Assembly (NCBI GenBank): GCA_964386435.1
Contig: CAYLSV010000033.1
Span: forward strand, 1-38,992
DNA: 38,992 nt
Direction: 5' to 3'
Source of the DNA: CAYLSV01 sp964386435
GTDB taxonomy: Bacteria > Planctomycetota > Phycisphaerae > Tepidisphaerales > Tepidisphaeraceae
Shown: positions 22,762 through 30,891 of the stretch, piece by piece
Numbering within the stretch: position 1 is the stretch's first letter
Layout: every line of letters begins with the position of its first letter
Notes under the pieces: model-generated
Database searches by the model: none
Seen by the model: the letters and a program-made list of their open reading frames with translations, nothing else
What the model was told of the DNA's origin: nothing
Made by a program: the position numbers and the translations under genes

Positions 22762-23733
22762 ATGGACGATTGGCAAGACCGCGACCGCCTGCCGGAGCCC
22801 GAGTGCGTTGAACTGCTGGACCGTTTGCTGCCAAACGGCCCGGCGGGCGAGGACGTGCGCAATGAACTCGCCCCCGACGGCTGGGCCAGCTCGCCGCTGC
22901 GGCACATCGACCACCCGACGCCGGAGCAAATCCACGAGGAGCGGGTCCGCCTGAGCGAGCGGATGGACGAGTTGAGCAAGACGCCGCCGGATGACCGTGA
23001 GCCGCCGCCGACGCTGGCGCAGGTTCGGGCCGAGCACGAGGAGACGCCGATCGACGTGGCGCGGGAGTGCCGGGATCTGGTGACAATGTGTTTGTGGGAC
23101 GTGTTCAGCAACAACCACGAGGTGAGCGACGCCGAGGGCCGGCTGGTGGATCTGGGCTCCCACCGCGGCAGTGCCGGCTTCCTCGCCGACTGGCTCAACG
23201 CGAAAATCGGGCTCAAGCCGGAGTCGCCCGAGCAGCAGCTTCAGGCGATGATGGCCGCCAGCGAGGCGATGCAGAGTGGCGGCACTGAGGCGATGATGAA
23301 GTTCATGGACGAGCAGAAAACCGCTCGCGAGGCGGAGAATCGGCTCGACTACATGGACTTCTACATGGGCACCGCCATGGTCGCCCACCGGGCCGATCTG
23401 ACGCCCGTGTACCGCCTGATCTTCCGGCGGCTGCGGGGTGAGGGCTGCACGTGGAAGTACAGCTTCCCGCGGCTGCACCTGGTGAAGTTCGACAAGCCGG
23501 CGGACGAGGGCCCGGAGGATTTCGAGGCCTACGACCCGTCGGCCGCCTTCGCCGAGCAGCAGGAGGACGACGAGCGGGAGGCCGACGTGGAGAAGATGCA
23601 GGCCGACCTCGACGAAGGCTACCGCGAAGCTGCCGAGGCGGCGCAGGACGCCGAGCCGCCGGAGATCGTCCGGGCGTTCGAGGCCGAGTACGGCGAGCTG
23701 CCCGAAGGCTGGCCGCCGGACCCGGAGGTGTAA
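22762..23733 (+). CDS. acidic conserved hypothetical protein
   Basis: 323 aa, soluble, very rich in Glu and Asp, with no signal peptide or membrane segment. An N-terminal helical part (1-110) with many charged residues leads to a central region: CRDLVTMCLWDVFSNNHEV (about 108-126), FLADWLNAKIGL, and YMDFYMGTAMVAHRADLTPVY (about 200-220) with RLIFRRLRGEGC. The C-terminal third is a Glu/Asp-rich helical tail ending in YGELPEGWPPDPEV. I do not recognise a family with a known function. Coding-like base composition, the leaderless promoter and the clean boundaries support it as a real gene. Confidence 0.75.
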   Translation: MDDWQDRDRLPEPECVELLDRLLPNGPAGEDVRNELAPDGWASSPLRHIDHPTPEQIHEERVRLSERMDELSKTPPDDREPPPTLAQVRAEHEETPIDVARECRDLVTMCLWDVFSNNHEVSDAEGRLVDLGSHRGSAGFLADWLNAKIGLKPESPEQQLQAMMAASEAMQSGGTEAMMKFMDEQKTAREAENRLDYMDFYMGTAMVAHRADLTPVYRLIFRRLRGEGCTWKYSFPRLHLVKFDKPADEGPEDFEAYDPSAAFAEQQEDDEREADVEKMQADLDEGYREAAEAAQDAEPPEIVRAFEAEYGELPEGWPPDPEV

Positions 23734-23743
23734 GGCGCCTGCG

Positions 23744-26743
23744 TCAGGTCCGCCGCAGCTCGAACGCCACGCGGACGGGTTGCGGCTTGACGTGCCACTT
23801 CGGGTCCAGCTTGGGGCCGCACGAGTTGCTGCCCAAACCGCGGACGGCCGCGTCGAGGTTTAGCGTCAACCTGTCGGCCGGCACGAGGTCCTCGCGATGA
23901 TCCGCGTCGGTGAGGTTTTGCAGCGCGTGGCGGTGGAGGCTGAAGTCGACGGGGTGTTCGAAGTCGAGCCGGAACCCGCTCAAGCCCCGCAGTTCTAGCC
24001 AGCGAATGTCGCCGCGGTTGCCGTGGTCCTGCGGGCGGATGTAGGGCGTCTCCATCTCGGCGGCGGTGGCCTCCCACCAGCCGAGGCGGGCGGCCGTGCG
24101 GCTGTCGGGGTAGTTCTCGTCTGGGCCCAGGCCGTGCCAGCGGGCGGTGTCGAGGTCGCGGCGGACGCCGAACCCCCAGCCGAGCCGCGGCAGGGTGAGG
24201 TTCTCCGGCCAATCGCCCTGCGGCGTCGCCTCCAGCTCGACGTAGACGCCGGCGTCGGTGGGCGTGTAGCGGCTGACGGTGGCGAAGCCGAACGGCTGCC
24301 CGGCGGGCGCGGCGTGGCCGATCACGACCAGCGTTTGCCCGTCGATCGCCACGTCGTCGCAGCGGTAAACCGGCCAGTGCAGCTTCGCGGCCAGCCACGC
24401 GGCGTTGACGTCTTCCGCCCCGCCGATGAACTCATTGTCGATCGGGGCCCGCCAGAAGTTGAAGCGCGGCCCGATCATTGCCGAGTCGCCAAACCCGGCA
24501 ACGCCGCTGGCCCGGTCCACTCGCACCGGCAGCGGACCGACCACTTCGCCGCCCCACCGCTCAACCCGCACCGACCCCGCCGCCGCCGGCCTCGGCCGCT
24601 CATCCGGCAGTTCAACGCTTTGCCCGAACGCGATCACCCGGTCCCCGCCGGTCGCCTCCAGCGTCACCACACCGCCGCCGCGTGCCGGCACGCTGACCTC
24701 CGCCGACTCGCCCGGCTGCAGCGTTGGCAGCGGGAGCGTGCCGCGGTCGACGAGTTTCGCCTCGCGCTCGTGCCGGTAACGCAGGCGGATGCCGCCCGTG
24801 TGGATGTGGTCGTGGAGGTTGGTGACGCGGAATTTGCCGAAGCGCTGGCCCGCCTCGATCAGCATGGGCGCCTGGCACGCCGCCAGTTCCAGCAGCCCGG
24901 GCGACGGCTGGCGGTCGGGCGAGATCAGGCCGCTGCAGACGAACACGCCGTCGTGCGGGTAGTCGCCGAAGTCGCCGCCGTAGGCGAAGCCGGTGGGCGT
25001 TTGGATGCCGTGGTTGATCCACTCCCAGACGCAGCCGCCTTGGAGTTTCTCAGGGTACTTGCGGAACAGCGCCCAGTACGCCGCCAGGTCGCCGGGGCCG
25101 TTGCCCATGGCGTGGCTGTACTCGCAGAGCATGAATGGCTTACCCGCGTGCTCCTCCGGCGGCAGCACGTCCCCGCCGGCGTAGCGTCCCCAGTCGTAGC
25201 TGCCGCCTTGGCCCACCTGCTCGACCACCGACACCGACGAGTACATCGGCGGCAGCAAGTCGCTGACTTGCAACTTGCGGTCGCCCTCGCTGTGGATCGG
25301 GCGAGAATGCAGCGCATCGAGCCGGCGGGCCTCGTGGGCCATCTGGGCCATGTTCTCGCCGAAGCCGCTCTCGTTGCCCAGGGACCAAACGATGACGCTC
25401 GGGTGCGACCGGTCGCGGCAAACCAGCCGCCGCATGCGCTCGATGTGGGCCTCCCGCCATGCCGGGCCGTTGGCCAATTCGCTCCAATCCTTGAGGATCA
25501 TGCCGTGCGTCTCCAAGTCGCACTCGTCGATGACAAAGAGGCCATGCGAATCGCACAGGTGCAAGAAGTACGGGTCGGGCGGGTAGTGGCTTGTGCGAAC
25601 GGTGTTGACGTTGTGGGCCTTCATCAGCCGCACGTCGGCGAGCATGTCGGTCTTAATCGTCGCCCGGCCGCGCGTCGGGTGCCAGTCGTGGCGGTTGACG
25701 CCGCGAATCGTGATGCGGCGACCGTTGACCTTGAGCAAGCCGTCCTCGATCGCCACGTCGCGGCAGCCGAAGCGCACGGCGACGGCCTCGGTCGCCTCGC
25801 CGCCCATCAACGGCTCGGCGATGAGCGTGTAGAGCCGCGGCGTCTCGACCGTCCAAGCCTCGGCCTCCGGCACCGCAAGCTCCGTCCGCACCTCGCCGTC
25901 ACCCGCCAACGCCGTCGCCTCGGCGACGACCTCGCGGCCATTGACCACCCGCAGCCGCACCTCGTCGATCGTCGGATCGACCTCGCCCACGACGGTCAGC
26001 GTCCCGTCAGCGGTGGCGTGGCAGTGCAAGTCACGCACGCCGTCGCGCGGCTGGGCGATCAGGCTCACGCCACGGAAGATCCCGGCCATCCGCCAGTAAT
26101 CCTGGTCCTCCAGGTAGCTGCCGTCGCAGTACTGGTAGACGGCAACGGCCAGCGTGTTCTCGCCGCGGACGAGGTGCGCGCCGACGTCGAACTCCGCCGG
26201 CAGCCGGCTGCCCTGGCTGTAGCCGACGAAGCGGCCGTTGAGCCAGACGTGGAACGCGCTCTCGACGCCGTCGAACCGCAGCACCGCGTCGAGCCCGCGG
26301 AAGTTTGCCGGCACACGAAACGTTCGCCGGTACAACCCAGTCGGGTTTTCGCTCGGCACCTTCGGCGGCTCGATGGCGAACGGGTACCGCCAGTTCGTGT
26401 AAACCGGCCGGTCGTACCGTGGCACGCCCGTCTCGGCAATGCCCGCCATGTGCCACATCGACGGCACCACGACGCCCTCGAAACCATCTTCCGCATGCCC
26501 CGGCACATGAAACGCCGCCGGCACGTGACACGGGGCATCGACGCGTGCAAACCGCCACGCCCCGTTCAGCGACATCGCCCGCGACGGCAACGCCCCGCCC
26601 ACCGGCTCGTACGCCGCCGCCCCCGCCGCATCGTCAAACCGCGCCAACAACGCCCGCGCCGGCAGCCGGTTCCGCTGCAGCACATCCAGCCGCTGCCAAT
26701 CCGCCCCCGGCCCACTCACCGCCACATCGCTCGGCTCAATCAT
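23744..26743 (-). CDS. beta-galactosidase, glycoside hydrolase family 2 (LacZ type)
   Basis: 999 aa from ATG 26743. An N-terminal sugar-binding jelly roll (WNHMAG-like VPSMWHMAG and the GLYRRTFRVP strand) is followed by an Ig-like domain and the catalytic TIM barrel, with VNTVRTSHYPPDPYFLHLCD and DECDLETHGM. The acid/base Glu is in WSLGNESGFG (458 from this start) and the nucleophile Glu in MLCEYSHAMGNGPG (541). A C-terminal beta-galactosidase small-chain-like domain contains FNFWRAPIDNEF and GLGPDENYPDS. All LacZ landmarks are present. It hydrolyses terminal beta-galactosides; no signal peptide is seen, so it acts in the cytoplasm. No sugar transporter or regulator is adjacent. A GTG at 26752 is in frame but overlaps the TAGGGT box, so ATG 26743 is preferred. 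Confidence 0.94.
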   Translation of the reverse strand: MIEPSDVAVSGPGADWQRLDVLQRNRLPARALLARFDDAAGAAAYEPVGGALPSRAMSLNGAWRFARVDAPCHVPAAFHVPGHAEDGFEGVVVPSMWHMAGIAETGVPRYDRPVYTNWRYPFAIEPPKVPSENPTGLYRRTFRVPANFRGLDAVLRFDGVESAFHVWLNGRFVGYSQGSRLPAEFDVGAHLVRGENTLAVAVYQYCDGSYLEDQDYWRMAGIFRGVSLIAQPRDGVRDLHCHATADGTLTVVGEVDPTIDEVRLRVVNGREVVAEATALAGDGEVRTELAVPEAEAWTVETPRLYTLIAEPLMGGEATEAVAVRFGCRDVAIEDGLLKVNGRRITIRGVNRHDWHPTRGRATIKTDMLADVRLMKAHNVNTVRTSHYPPDPYFLHLCDSHGLFVIDECDLETHGMILKDWSELANGPAWREAHIERMRRLVCRDRSHPSVIVWSLGNESGFGENMAQMAHEARRLDALHSRPIHSEGDRKLQVSDLLPPMYSSVSVVEQVGQGGSYDWGRYAGGDVLPPEEHAGKPFMLCEYSHAMGNGPGDLAAYWALFRKYPEKLQGGCVWEWINHGIQTPTGFAYGGDFGDYPHDGVFVCSGLISPDRQPSPGLLELAACQAPMLIEAGQRFGKFRVTNLHDHIHTGGIRLRYRHEREAKLVDRGTLPLPTLQPGESAEVSVPARGGGVVTLEATGGDRVIAFGQSVELPDERPRPAAAGSVRVERWGGEVVGPLPVRVDRASGVAGFGDSAMIGPRFNFWRAPIDNEFIGGAEDVNAAWLAAKLHWPVYRCDDVAIDGQTLVVIGHAAPAGQPFGFATVSRYTPTDAGVYVELEATPQGDWPENLTLPRLGWGFGVRRDLDTARWHGLGPDENYPDSRTAARLGWWEATAAEMETPYIRPQDHGNRGDIRWLELRGLSGFRLDFEHPVDFSLHRHALQNLTDADHREDLVPADRLTLNLDAAVRGLGSNSCGPKLDPKWHVKPQPVRVAFELRRT

Positions 26744-26750
26744 CGCCGCC

Positions 26751-26756
26751 ACCCTA
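26751..26756 (-). promoter_or_regulatory. -10 box TAGGGT of the beta-galactosidase gene
   Basis: TAGGGT on the minus strand ends 7 bases before ATG 26743. Confidence 0.5.
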
Positions 26757-26801
26757 GCCCGCCCACCCCCGCCGGACCGGCCGGGCGTGTCATGCCCCGC
26801 G

Positions 26802-26807
26802 TACGAT
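26802..26807 (+). promoter_or_regulatory. -10 box TACGAT setting start GTG 26814
   Basis: TACGAT ends 6 bases before GTG 26814. An in-frame GTG at 26787 lies upstream of this box and would be excluded from the transcript. Confidence 0.6.
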
Positions 26808-26813
26808 CAAGCC

Positions 26814-27395
26814 GTGACGACGCGGCCGAACGACGACAGGCCCGGCCGGTTCCGCCCGGCGGATCATGGAAGGACCTCGTTGGTTCTCGTCTCGCTGCTG
26901 GCGGTGATTGTCGGGCTAATCGCTGCCCGGGTGGAATACCTCAACGCCGCCGCCGACTTCCCCCTGCCGCGCATCGGCAAGCACGATGTTGGCAATTTCC
27001 GTGAAGTGCCTTGGACGAATGAGGCGAAGTGGAAGCAGTCGAAGGCGCGCCAGTTCGGGTACGAGCCGTTCGACGACGATCTGACGCAGTGGATGCTCAC
27101 CCTGGCCCAGCGGCAGCGGATGGAGCAAGAGACGGCCCGGGCGCGGGCGAGCAATGCCCTCTGGAGTTTTGGCACCTCGGCTGGCGTGTTGCAACACCTG
27201 CTCGCCCCACTGCTCGCCCTCGGCTGCGCCGTCGCCTTCGCCCGCCGCCCGACCGGTCGGCGAGCCCTTGCCTTGCTGCCGGCGATTGTGGTGCTCGCCT
27301 TCGCCGCGTGGTCGATGATCCACCGCAACTACTTCCACCTTTTCGAGCGGTGGCCGGTCGCATGGGTCGTGGATTCACTTATACTTAGTGCATGA
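26814..27395 (+). CDS. small membrane protein of unknown function
   Basis: 193 aa from GTG 26814. One transmembrane helix at about 23-40 (LVLVSLLAVIVGLIAARV), a charged middle region (about 45-120) with FREVPWTNEAKWKQSKARQF and LTLAQRQRMEQETARARA, then two more hydrophobic segments (VLQHLLAPLLALGCAVAFA and LALLPAIVVLAFAAWSMI). No family was recognised and no catalytic motif is visible. It is upstream of a Uma2 gene, whose ATG overlaps its stop (ATGA), so the two may be translated together, although the Uma2 gene also has its own -10 box. Confidence 0.7.
   Translation: MTTRPNDDRPGRFRPADHGRTSLVLVSLLAVIVGLIAARVEYLNAAADFPLPRIGKHDVGNFREVPWTNEAKWKQSKARQFGYEPFDDDLTQWMLTLAQRQRMEQETARARASNALWSFGTSAGVLQHLLAPLLALGCAVAFARRPTGRRALALLPAIVVLAFAAWSMIHRNYFHLFERWPVAWVVDSLILSA
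27380..27385 (+). promoter_or_regulatory. -10 box TATACT of the Uma2 gene, inside the upstream coding end
   Basis: TATACT, the best Pribnow match in the window, ends 6 bases before ATG 27392 and lies within the last codons of the preceding gene. Confidence 0.65.
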
Positions 27396-27991
27396 CGATG
27401 GCCCTCGATACCAAGGGGTCGCCGCCGGAGCAGCGGCGGCACGTGCGGTTTACGCCGCAGGAGTTTTGGTCGCTGCACGAGCAAGGCATGCTGCCGCAGC
27501 GGTGCGAGTTGGTTGATGGGGAGATTCTGGAGATGCCCGCACAGTTCTGGCCCGCCGTCAGCGTGATCAACTGGGTCGACCGCAAGCTGGCGTCGCTTTG
27601 GCACGATCCGAGGTGCATCGGCACCAACGGCTCGCACGCCTTTTCCTCCGGCTGGCAGCCGATGCCCGACGTTGTCGTGTACGACGCGCTGCCGCCGCGT
27701 CGGCCACAGGATGCCGCCTTTCCGGAGCCGCGGTTGATCGTCGAGGTCGCCGACGAGACGTTGGCGTACGACCTCGGCGAGAAGGCCGCGCGGTATGCGG
27801 CCGAAGGCGTCATTGAGTACTGGGTGGCCGACGTGCAGGGGCGGCAGCTTCATGTGCACCGAGAGCCCACCCCCGACGGCTACCGCGAGCGGCGGCTGTT
27901 CGTGCCCGGCGATGAGGTGTCGCCGCTCTGCCTGCCGGAGGCCAAGCTGCCGGTGGCCGAGTTGCTGCCGGACCTGTATCCGGTCGGGTGA
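27392..27991 (+). CDS. Uma2-family (DUF820) restriction-endonuclease-like protein
   Basis: 199 aa. The Uma2 fold is visible from RCELVDGEILEMP (about 37-49), through MPDVVVYDALPP (about 90-101), to PRLIVEVADETLAYDLGEKA and YAAEGVIEYWVADVQGRQL. The Asp of PDVVV, the Glu of VEVAD and a downstream Lys are placed like the PD-(D/E)xK nuclease site. Uma2 proteins are numerous in planctomycetes and cyanobacteria; nuclease activity is predicted from the fold, and their biological role is not established. A second member is at 33631-34353. The ATG overlaps the preceding stop by 4 bases. Confidence 0.87.
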   Translation: MTMALDTKGSPPEQRRHVRFTPQEFWSLHEQGMLPQRCELVDGEILEMPAQFWPAVSVINWVDRKLASLWHDPRCIGTNGSHAFSSGWQPMPDVVVYDALPPRRPQDAAFPEPRLIVEVADETLAYDLGEKAARYAAEGVIEYWVADVQGRQLHVHREPTPDGYRERRLFVPGDEVSPLCLPEAKLPVAELLPDLYPVG

Positions 27992-28000
27992 CGCGGGTGC

Positions 28001-28006
28001 TATCTT
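28001..28006 (+). promoter_or_regulatory. -10 box TATCTT of argG
   Basis: TATCTT ends 6 bases before GTG 28013. Confidence 0.65.
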
Positions 28007-28012
28007 CGTCGC

Positions 28013-29245
28013 GTGAACGAACAGCCCGCCCCGAAGAAGATCGTCCTCGCCTACTCCGGCGGCCTCGATACCAGCGTGATCCTGCCGTGGCTCAAGGACC
28101 GCTACCCCGGCGTGCAGTGCGTCGCCTTCGCCTGCGAACTCGGGCAGGGTTCGGAGCTGGCGGGCGTCGAGGAGAAGGCGCGGGCGTCGGGGGCCGATGA
28201 GGTGATTGTCGCCGATTTGCGGGAAGAGTTTGCCCGCGATTACTGCTGGCCAATGCTGCGAGCGCACGCCGTCTACGAGCGGGATTACCTGCTCGGCACC
28301 AGCATCGCCCGGCCGTTGATCGCCAAGGCGCAGGTCGAGGCGGCCCGGCAGTGCGGGGCCGACGCCGTCGCCCACGGCGCGACCGGCAAGGGCAATGACC
28401 AGGTCCGCTTCGAGCTGACCTACATGGCCCTCGCCCCGGATTTGCAAATCGTCAGCCCGTGGAAGATGCCCGACTTCGAGCTCCGCGACCGCGAGGCCGC
28501 CATCGACTACGCCAAGGAAAAAGGCGTGCCGATCGTGCAGAGCCGCGAAAAGATTTACAGCCAGGACCGCAACCTCTGGCACATCAGCCACGAAGGGGCC
28601 GAGATCGAGGACCCCGCCGGCGAGCCGAAGTGGGAGCGGATGCTGACGATGACCGCGCCGCTGAACGAGACGCCGGATGAGGTCGAGCGGGTGAAGATCG
28701 GCTTCGAGAGCGGCAGCCCGATCAGCATCAACGGCGAGCCACTGACGCCCGCCAAGTTGATCGCGAAGATGAACGAAATCGCCGGTCGCCACGGCGTGGG
28801 CGTGAAGCTGCTGGTCGAGAACCGCCTGGTCGGCATGAAGAGCCGCGGCGTCTACGAGACGCCCGGCGGCACCGCCCTCTACGCCGCCCACAACGCCCTG
28901 GAACAGCTCACCCTCGAGCGCGACCTCTTCCAGCACAAGCAACACCTGAGCCTCGACTACGCCCGCCTGGTCTACAACGGCCAGTGGTTCCACCCGCTGC
29001 GGGAGAGCATCCAAAGCTACATGGACCACGCCAGCCGCCGCGTGACCGGCGAGGTGACGCTGAGCCTGTTCAAGGGCGCCGCCGACCCGATCGGCGTCGA
29101 GAGTGAGTACACGCTGTACGACCCGGAACTGGCGAGCTTCAGCATGGACAACTACGACGTGACCGCGGCGAGAGGCTTCATCGACTGCTTCGGCCTGCCG
29201 ATGAAAGCCGCCGGCATGCGCAAGCGACGGATGAGCGGGGAGTGA
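28013..29245 (+). CDS. argG: argininosuccinate synthase
   Basis: 410 aa, full length. The N-type ATP pyrophosphatase P-loop AYSGGLDTS is at 13-21. HGATGKGNDQVRFE, RDLLGTSIARPLIAK-like segments (YLLGTSIARPLIAK), IVQSREKIYSQDRNLWHIS and the aspartate/citrulline-binding C-terminal part with GVYETPGGTALYAA all match ArgG. It joins citrulline and aspartate with ATP in the penultimate step of arginine synthesis. No other arginine gene is adjacent. The start is GTG with a leaderless-type box; a perfect 38-bp inverted repeat lies 53 bases after the stop and may end the transcript. Confidence 0.97.
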   Translation: MNEQPAPKKIVLAYSGGLDTSVILPWLKDRYPGVQCVAFACELGQGSELAGVEEKARASGADEVIVADLREEFARDYCWPMLRAHAVYERDYLLGTSIARPLIAKAQVEAARQCGADAVAHGATGKGNDQVRFELTYMALAPDLQIVSPWKMPDFELRDREAAIDYAKEKGVPIVQSREKIYSQDRNLWHISHEGAEIEDPAGEPKWERMLTMTAPLNETPDEVERVKIGFESGSPISINGEPLTPAKLIAKMNEIAGRHGVGVKLLVENRLVGMKSRGVYETPGGTALYAAHNALEQLTLERDLFQHKQHLSLDYARLVYNGQWFHPLRESIQSYMDHASRRVTGEVTLSLFKGAADPIGVESEYTLYDPELASFSMDNYDVTAARGFIDCFGLPMKAAGMRKRRMSGE

Positions 29246-29298
29246 GCCCACGCGACAAGCAGTTCGAGGCGCGATCAGCCGTCGCGGTCTTCAGGCGT

Positions 29299-29403
29299 CG
29301 CAGGAACCCCCTCCGCCGTGGTGACGGCGGGGCTTCGCCCGAATCGAGCGACTTCCGAAGTTCGTGAAGCCCCGCCGTCACCACGGCGGAGGGGGTTCCT
29401 GCG
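29299..29403. repeat. perfect 38-bp inverted repeat (REP-like element A)
   Basis: Arms 29299-29336 and 29366-29403 are exact reverse complements over 38 bases, with a 29-base loop. The arms include CGCCGTCACCACGGCGG plus GGGGG and GAAGCCCCGCC, shared with the repeats at 2083 and 7507. It lies between argG and the next gene on the same strand. Confidence 0.9.
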
Positions 29404-29447
29404 AGGGTGAGGCGTGAGTCGAGGGCGCCCGTCCGCTGCACCTCGGG

Positions 29448-29453
29448 TACGCT
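29448..29453 (+). promoter_or_regulatory. -10 box TACGCT of the 29460 gene
   Basis: TACGCT ends 6 bases before ATG 29460. Confidence 0.6.
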
Positions 29454-29459
29454 GGGCAC

Positions 29460-30863
29460 ATGACCTTCGTGCTGTTGATCCTCGGCTTGAGTTTGGCGTC
29501 GGCGAATTCGACGCTGGCAGATGCACGTGCTGAGCTGCGGGCACGCGGTGTGGCGACGACCGCGGCGGCGTTGGCGACGCGGCATGCCGATGTGCCGGCG
29601 GCGGTGGATGCGGGAATCGACTTCGGGGCGGCGATGCACGAAATGGCGTTGTCGGAAGAGGGCGAGGCGTGGCGGCGGCTTGACGGGGCGGCGGAGGCGG
29701 AATTGCCACAACTGGCGGGGGAGTTGGCGGTGCCCGGGGAAATGCGGGAGCCGGTGGATTGGGCGACGGTGCGGCAGGTGTTGGCGGAGGCGGACAGAGT
29801 GTTCGCGGCGCTCGAGGGTGTCGAGGCGAAGCTACGGCCGCGGGTTGATCGGGTGCGGGCCGACTTCGGGTTGGACGTGACCGACCCGCCGGAGGGCTTG
29901 CTGCTGAACATGCAGGTGCCGCGGCTAAGCGACGCCCGCACGCTCGCAAAGCTGCTGTCGTGGCGGGCACTGGAAGCAACCAACGCCGGGCGGCATGACG
30001 AGCTCACCCCGCTGATGATTCAGATGATCGGCACCGGCGACGCGATCGAGGCGGGCCATCCGATGCTCGTCGCGCATCTCGTCGGTATCAGCATTGACAG
30101 CATTACCGCGCGGACGATCCAGCGGATCGTTCCGCACCTGAAGATCGGTGACGCTCCCGGTGAAATCCCGCCGCGGGCGTTGCGGGTGATCATCGGCGTG
30201 CTGCTGGACGAGGGGCCGGAGTTTGCCGCGTGGCGGGCGGGGTTCGACGGCGAGACGGTCATGCTGCTGGAGGTGGTCGATTACGTACACGCCGGCGGCG
30301 ACTTGTCGGTTATCGCCGACTCGTTCGGGCCGGACGAGCAGCTCATGCTGCCGCAGTGGCGGGCGTCGGCCGAGGAAAGCGGGGTGGCGATGGCGCGCTT
30401 CATGGGCGAGATGTGGCACGCCGTGGACGAGGGCCCGGTGAATGTTGAGCCGCTTTCACAAACGATGGAGCGCTTCAACGCCGCCGCCCCGCCGATGGCC
30501 GCGGCATTGGTGCCGTCGCTGGACCGGGCGGCGACGTCACATTTGCTTGGCCGCAACCAACGCCGGCTCGCGGCGGTGGCGCTGGCCGTCGCCCTCTACC
30601 GCCACGCCGAGGACGAACTCCCACCGACATTGGCGGCGCTGGTCCCGGCGTATTTGCCGGCCGTTCCCGCCGACGCGATGACCAACGGCTCGCCGGTCCG
30701 CTACAGCCGTGCCCGCGGCCTCGCCTGGACCGTTGGCATGGACGGCATCGACCACCACGGCCTCTCCCGTCATGACCGCCGCCGCCTCGACTTGGACATG
30801 TCGAATAAGCAACTGCGGGAACTGGGCACCGACGACGTGGCGCGGTTGATGCTACCAAGATAA
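29460..30863 (+). CDS. secreted protein of unknown function, first of a tandem paralogous pair
   Basis: 467 aa. Short signal peptide (TFVLLILGLSLASA, cleavage near 17-20). The mature protein is mostly helical and opens with ADARAELRARGV and AAVDAGIDFGAAM. The C-terminal part, LGRNQRRLAAVALAVALYR followed by DELPPTLAALVPAYLPAVP and a PVRYSR strand, resembles a small domain often found at the end of planctomycete secreted proteins (helix, then LPPTL.ALVP.YLP). No enzymatic motif was found. The gene at 30892 is a clear paralogue along its whole length, so the two arose by tandem duplication. Each copy has its own leaderless promoter. Confidence 0.78.
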   Translation: MTFVLLILGLSLASANSTLADARAELRARGVATTAAALATRHADVPAAVDAGIDFGAAMHEMALSEEGEAWRRLDGAAEAELPQLAGELAVPGEMREPVDWATVRQVLAEADRVFAALEGVEAKLRPRVDRVRADFGLDVTDPPEGLLLNMQVPRLSDARTLAKLLSWRALEATNAGRHDELTPLMIQMIGTGDAIEAGHPMLVAHLVGISIDSITARTIQRIVPHLKIGDAPGEIPPRALRVIIGVLLDEGPEFAAWRAGFDGETVMLLEVVDYVHAGGDLSVIADSFGPDEQLMLPQWRASAEESGVAMARFMGEMWHAVDEGPVNVEPLSQTMERFNAAAPPMAAALVPSLDRAATSHLLGRNQRRLAAVALAVALYRHAEDELPPTLAALVPAYLPAVPADAMTNGSPVRYSRARGLAWTVGMDGIDHHGLSRHDRRRLDLDMSNKQLRELGTDDVARLMLPR

Positions 30864-30880
30864 AGTGGGCCGGCGACATC

Positions 30881-30886
30881 TATCGT
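30881..30886 (+). promoter_or_regulatory. -10 box TATCGT of the 30892 gene
   Basis: TATCGT ends 5 bases before ATG 30892, within the 28-base gap between the tandem paralogues. Confidence 0.55.
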
Positions 30887-30891
30887 GGCCT

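Noticed and set aside
24023..27004. 993-codon plus-strand open frame
   Set aside because: It is antisense to the beta-galactosidase gene, which has intact catalytic motifs. The translation is Arg/Ala/Val-rich with no recognisable domain.
27329..29251. 640-codon minus-strand open frame
   Set aside because: It is antisense to argG and the Uma2 gene, both clearly identified.
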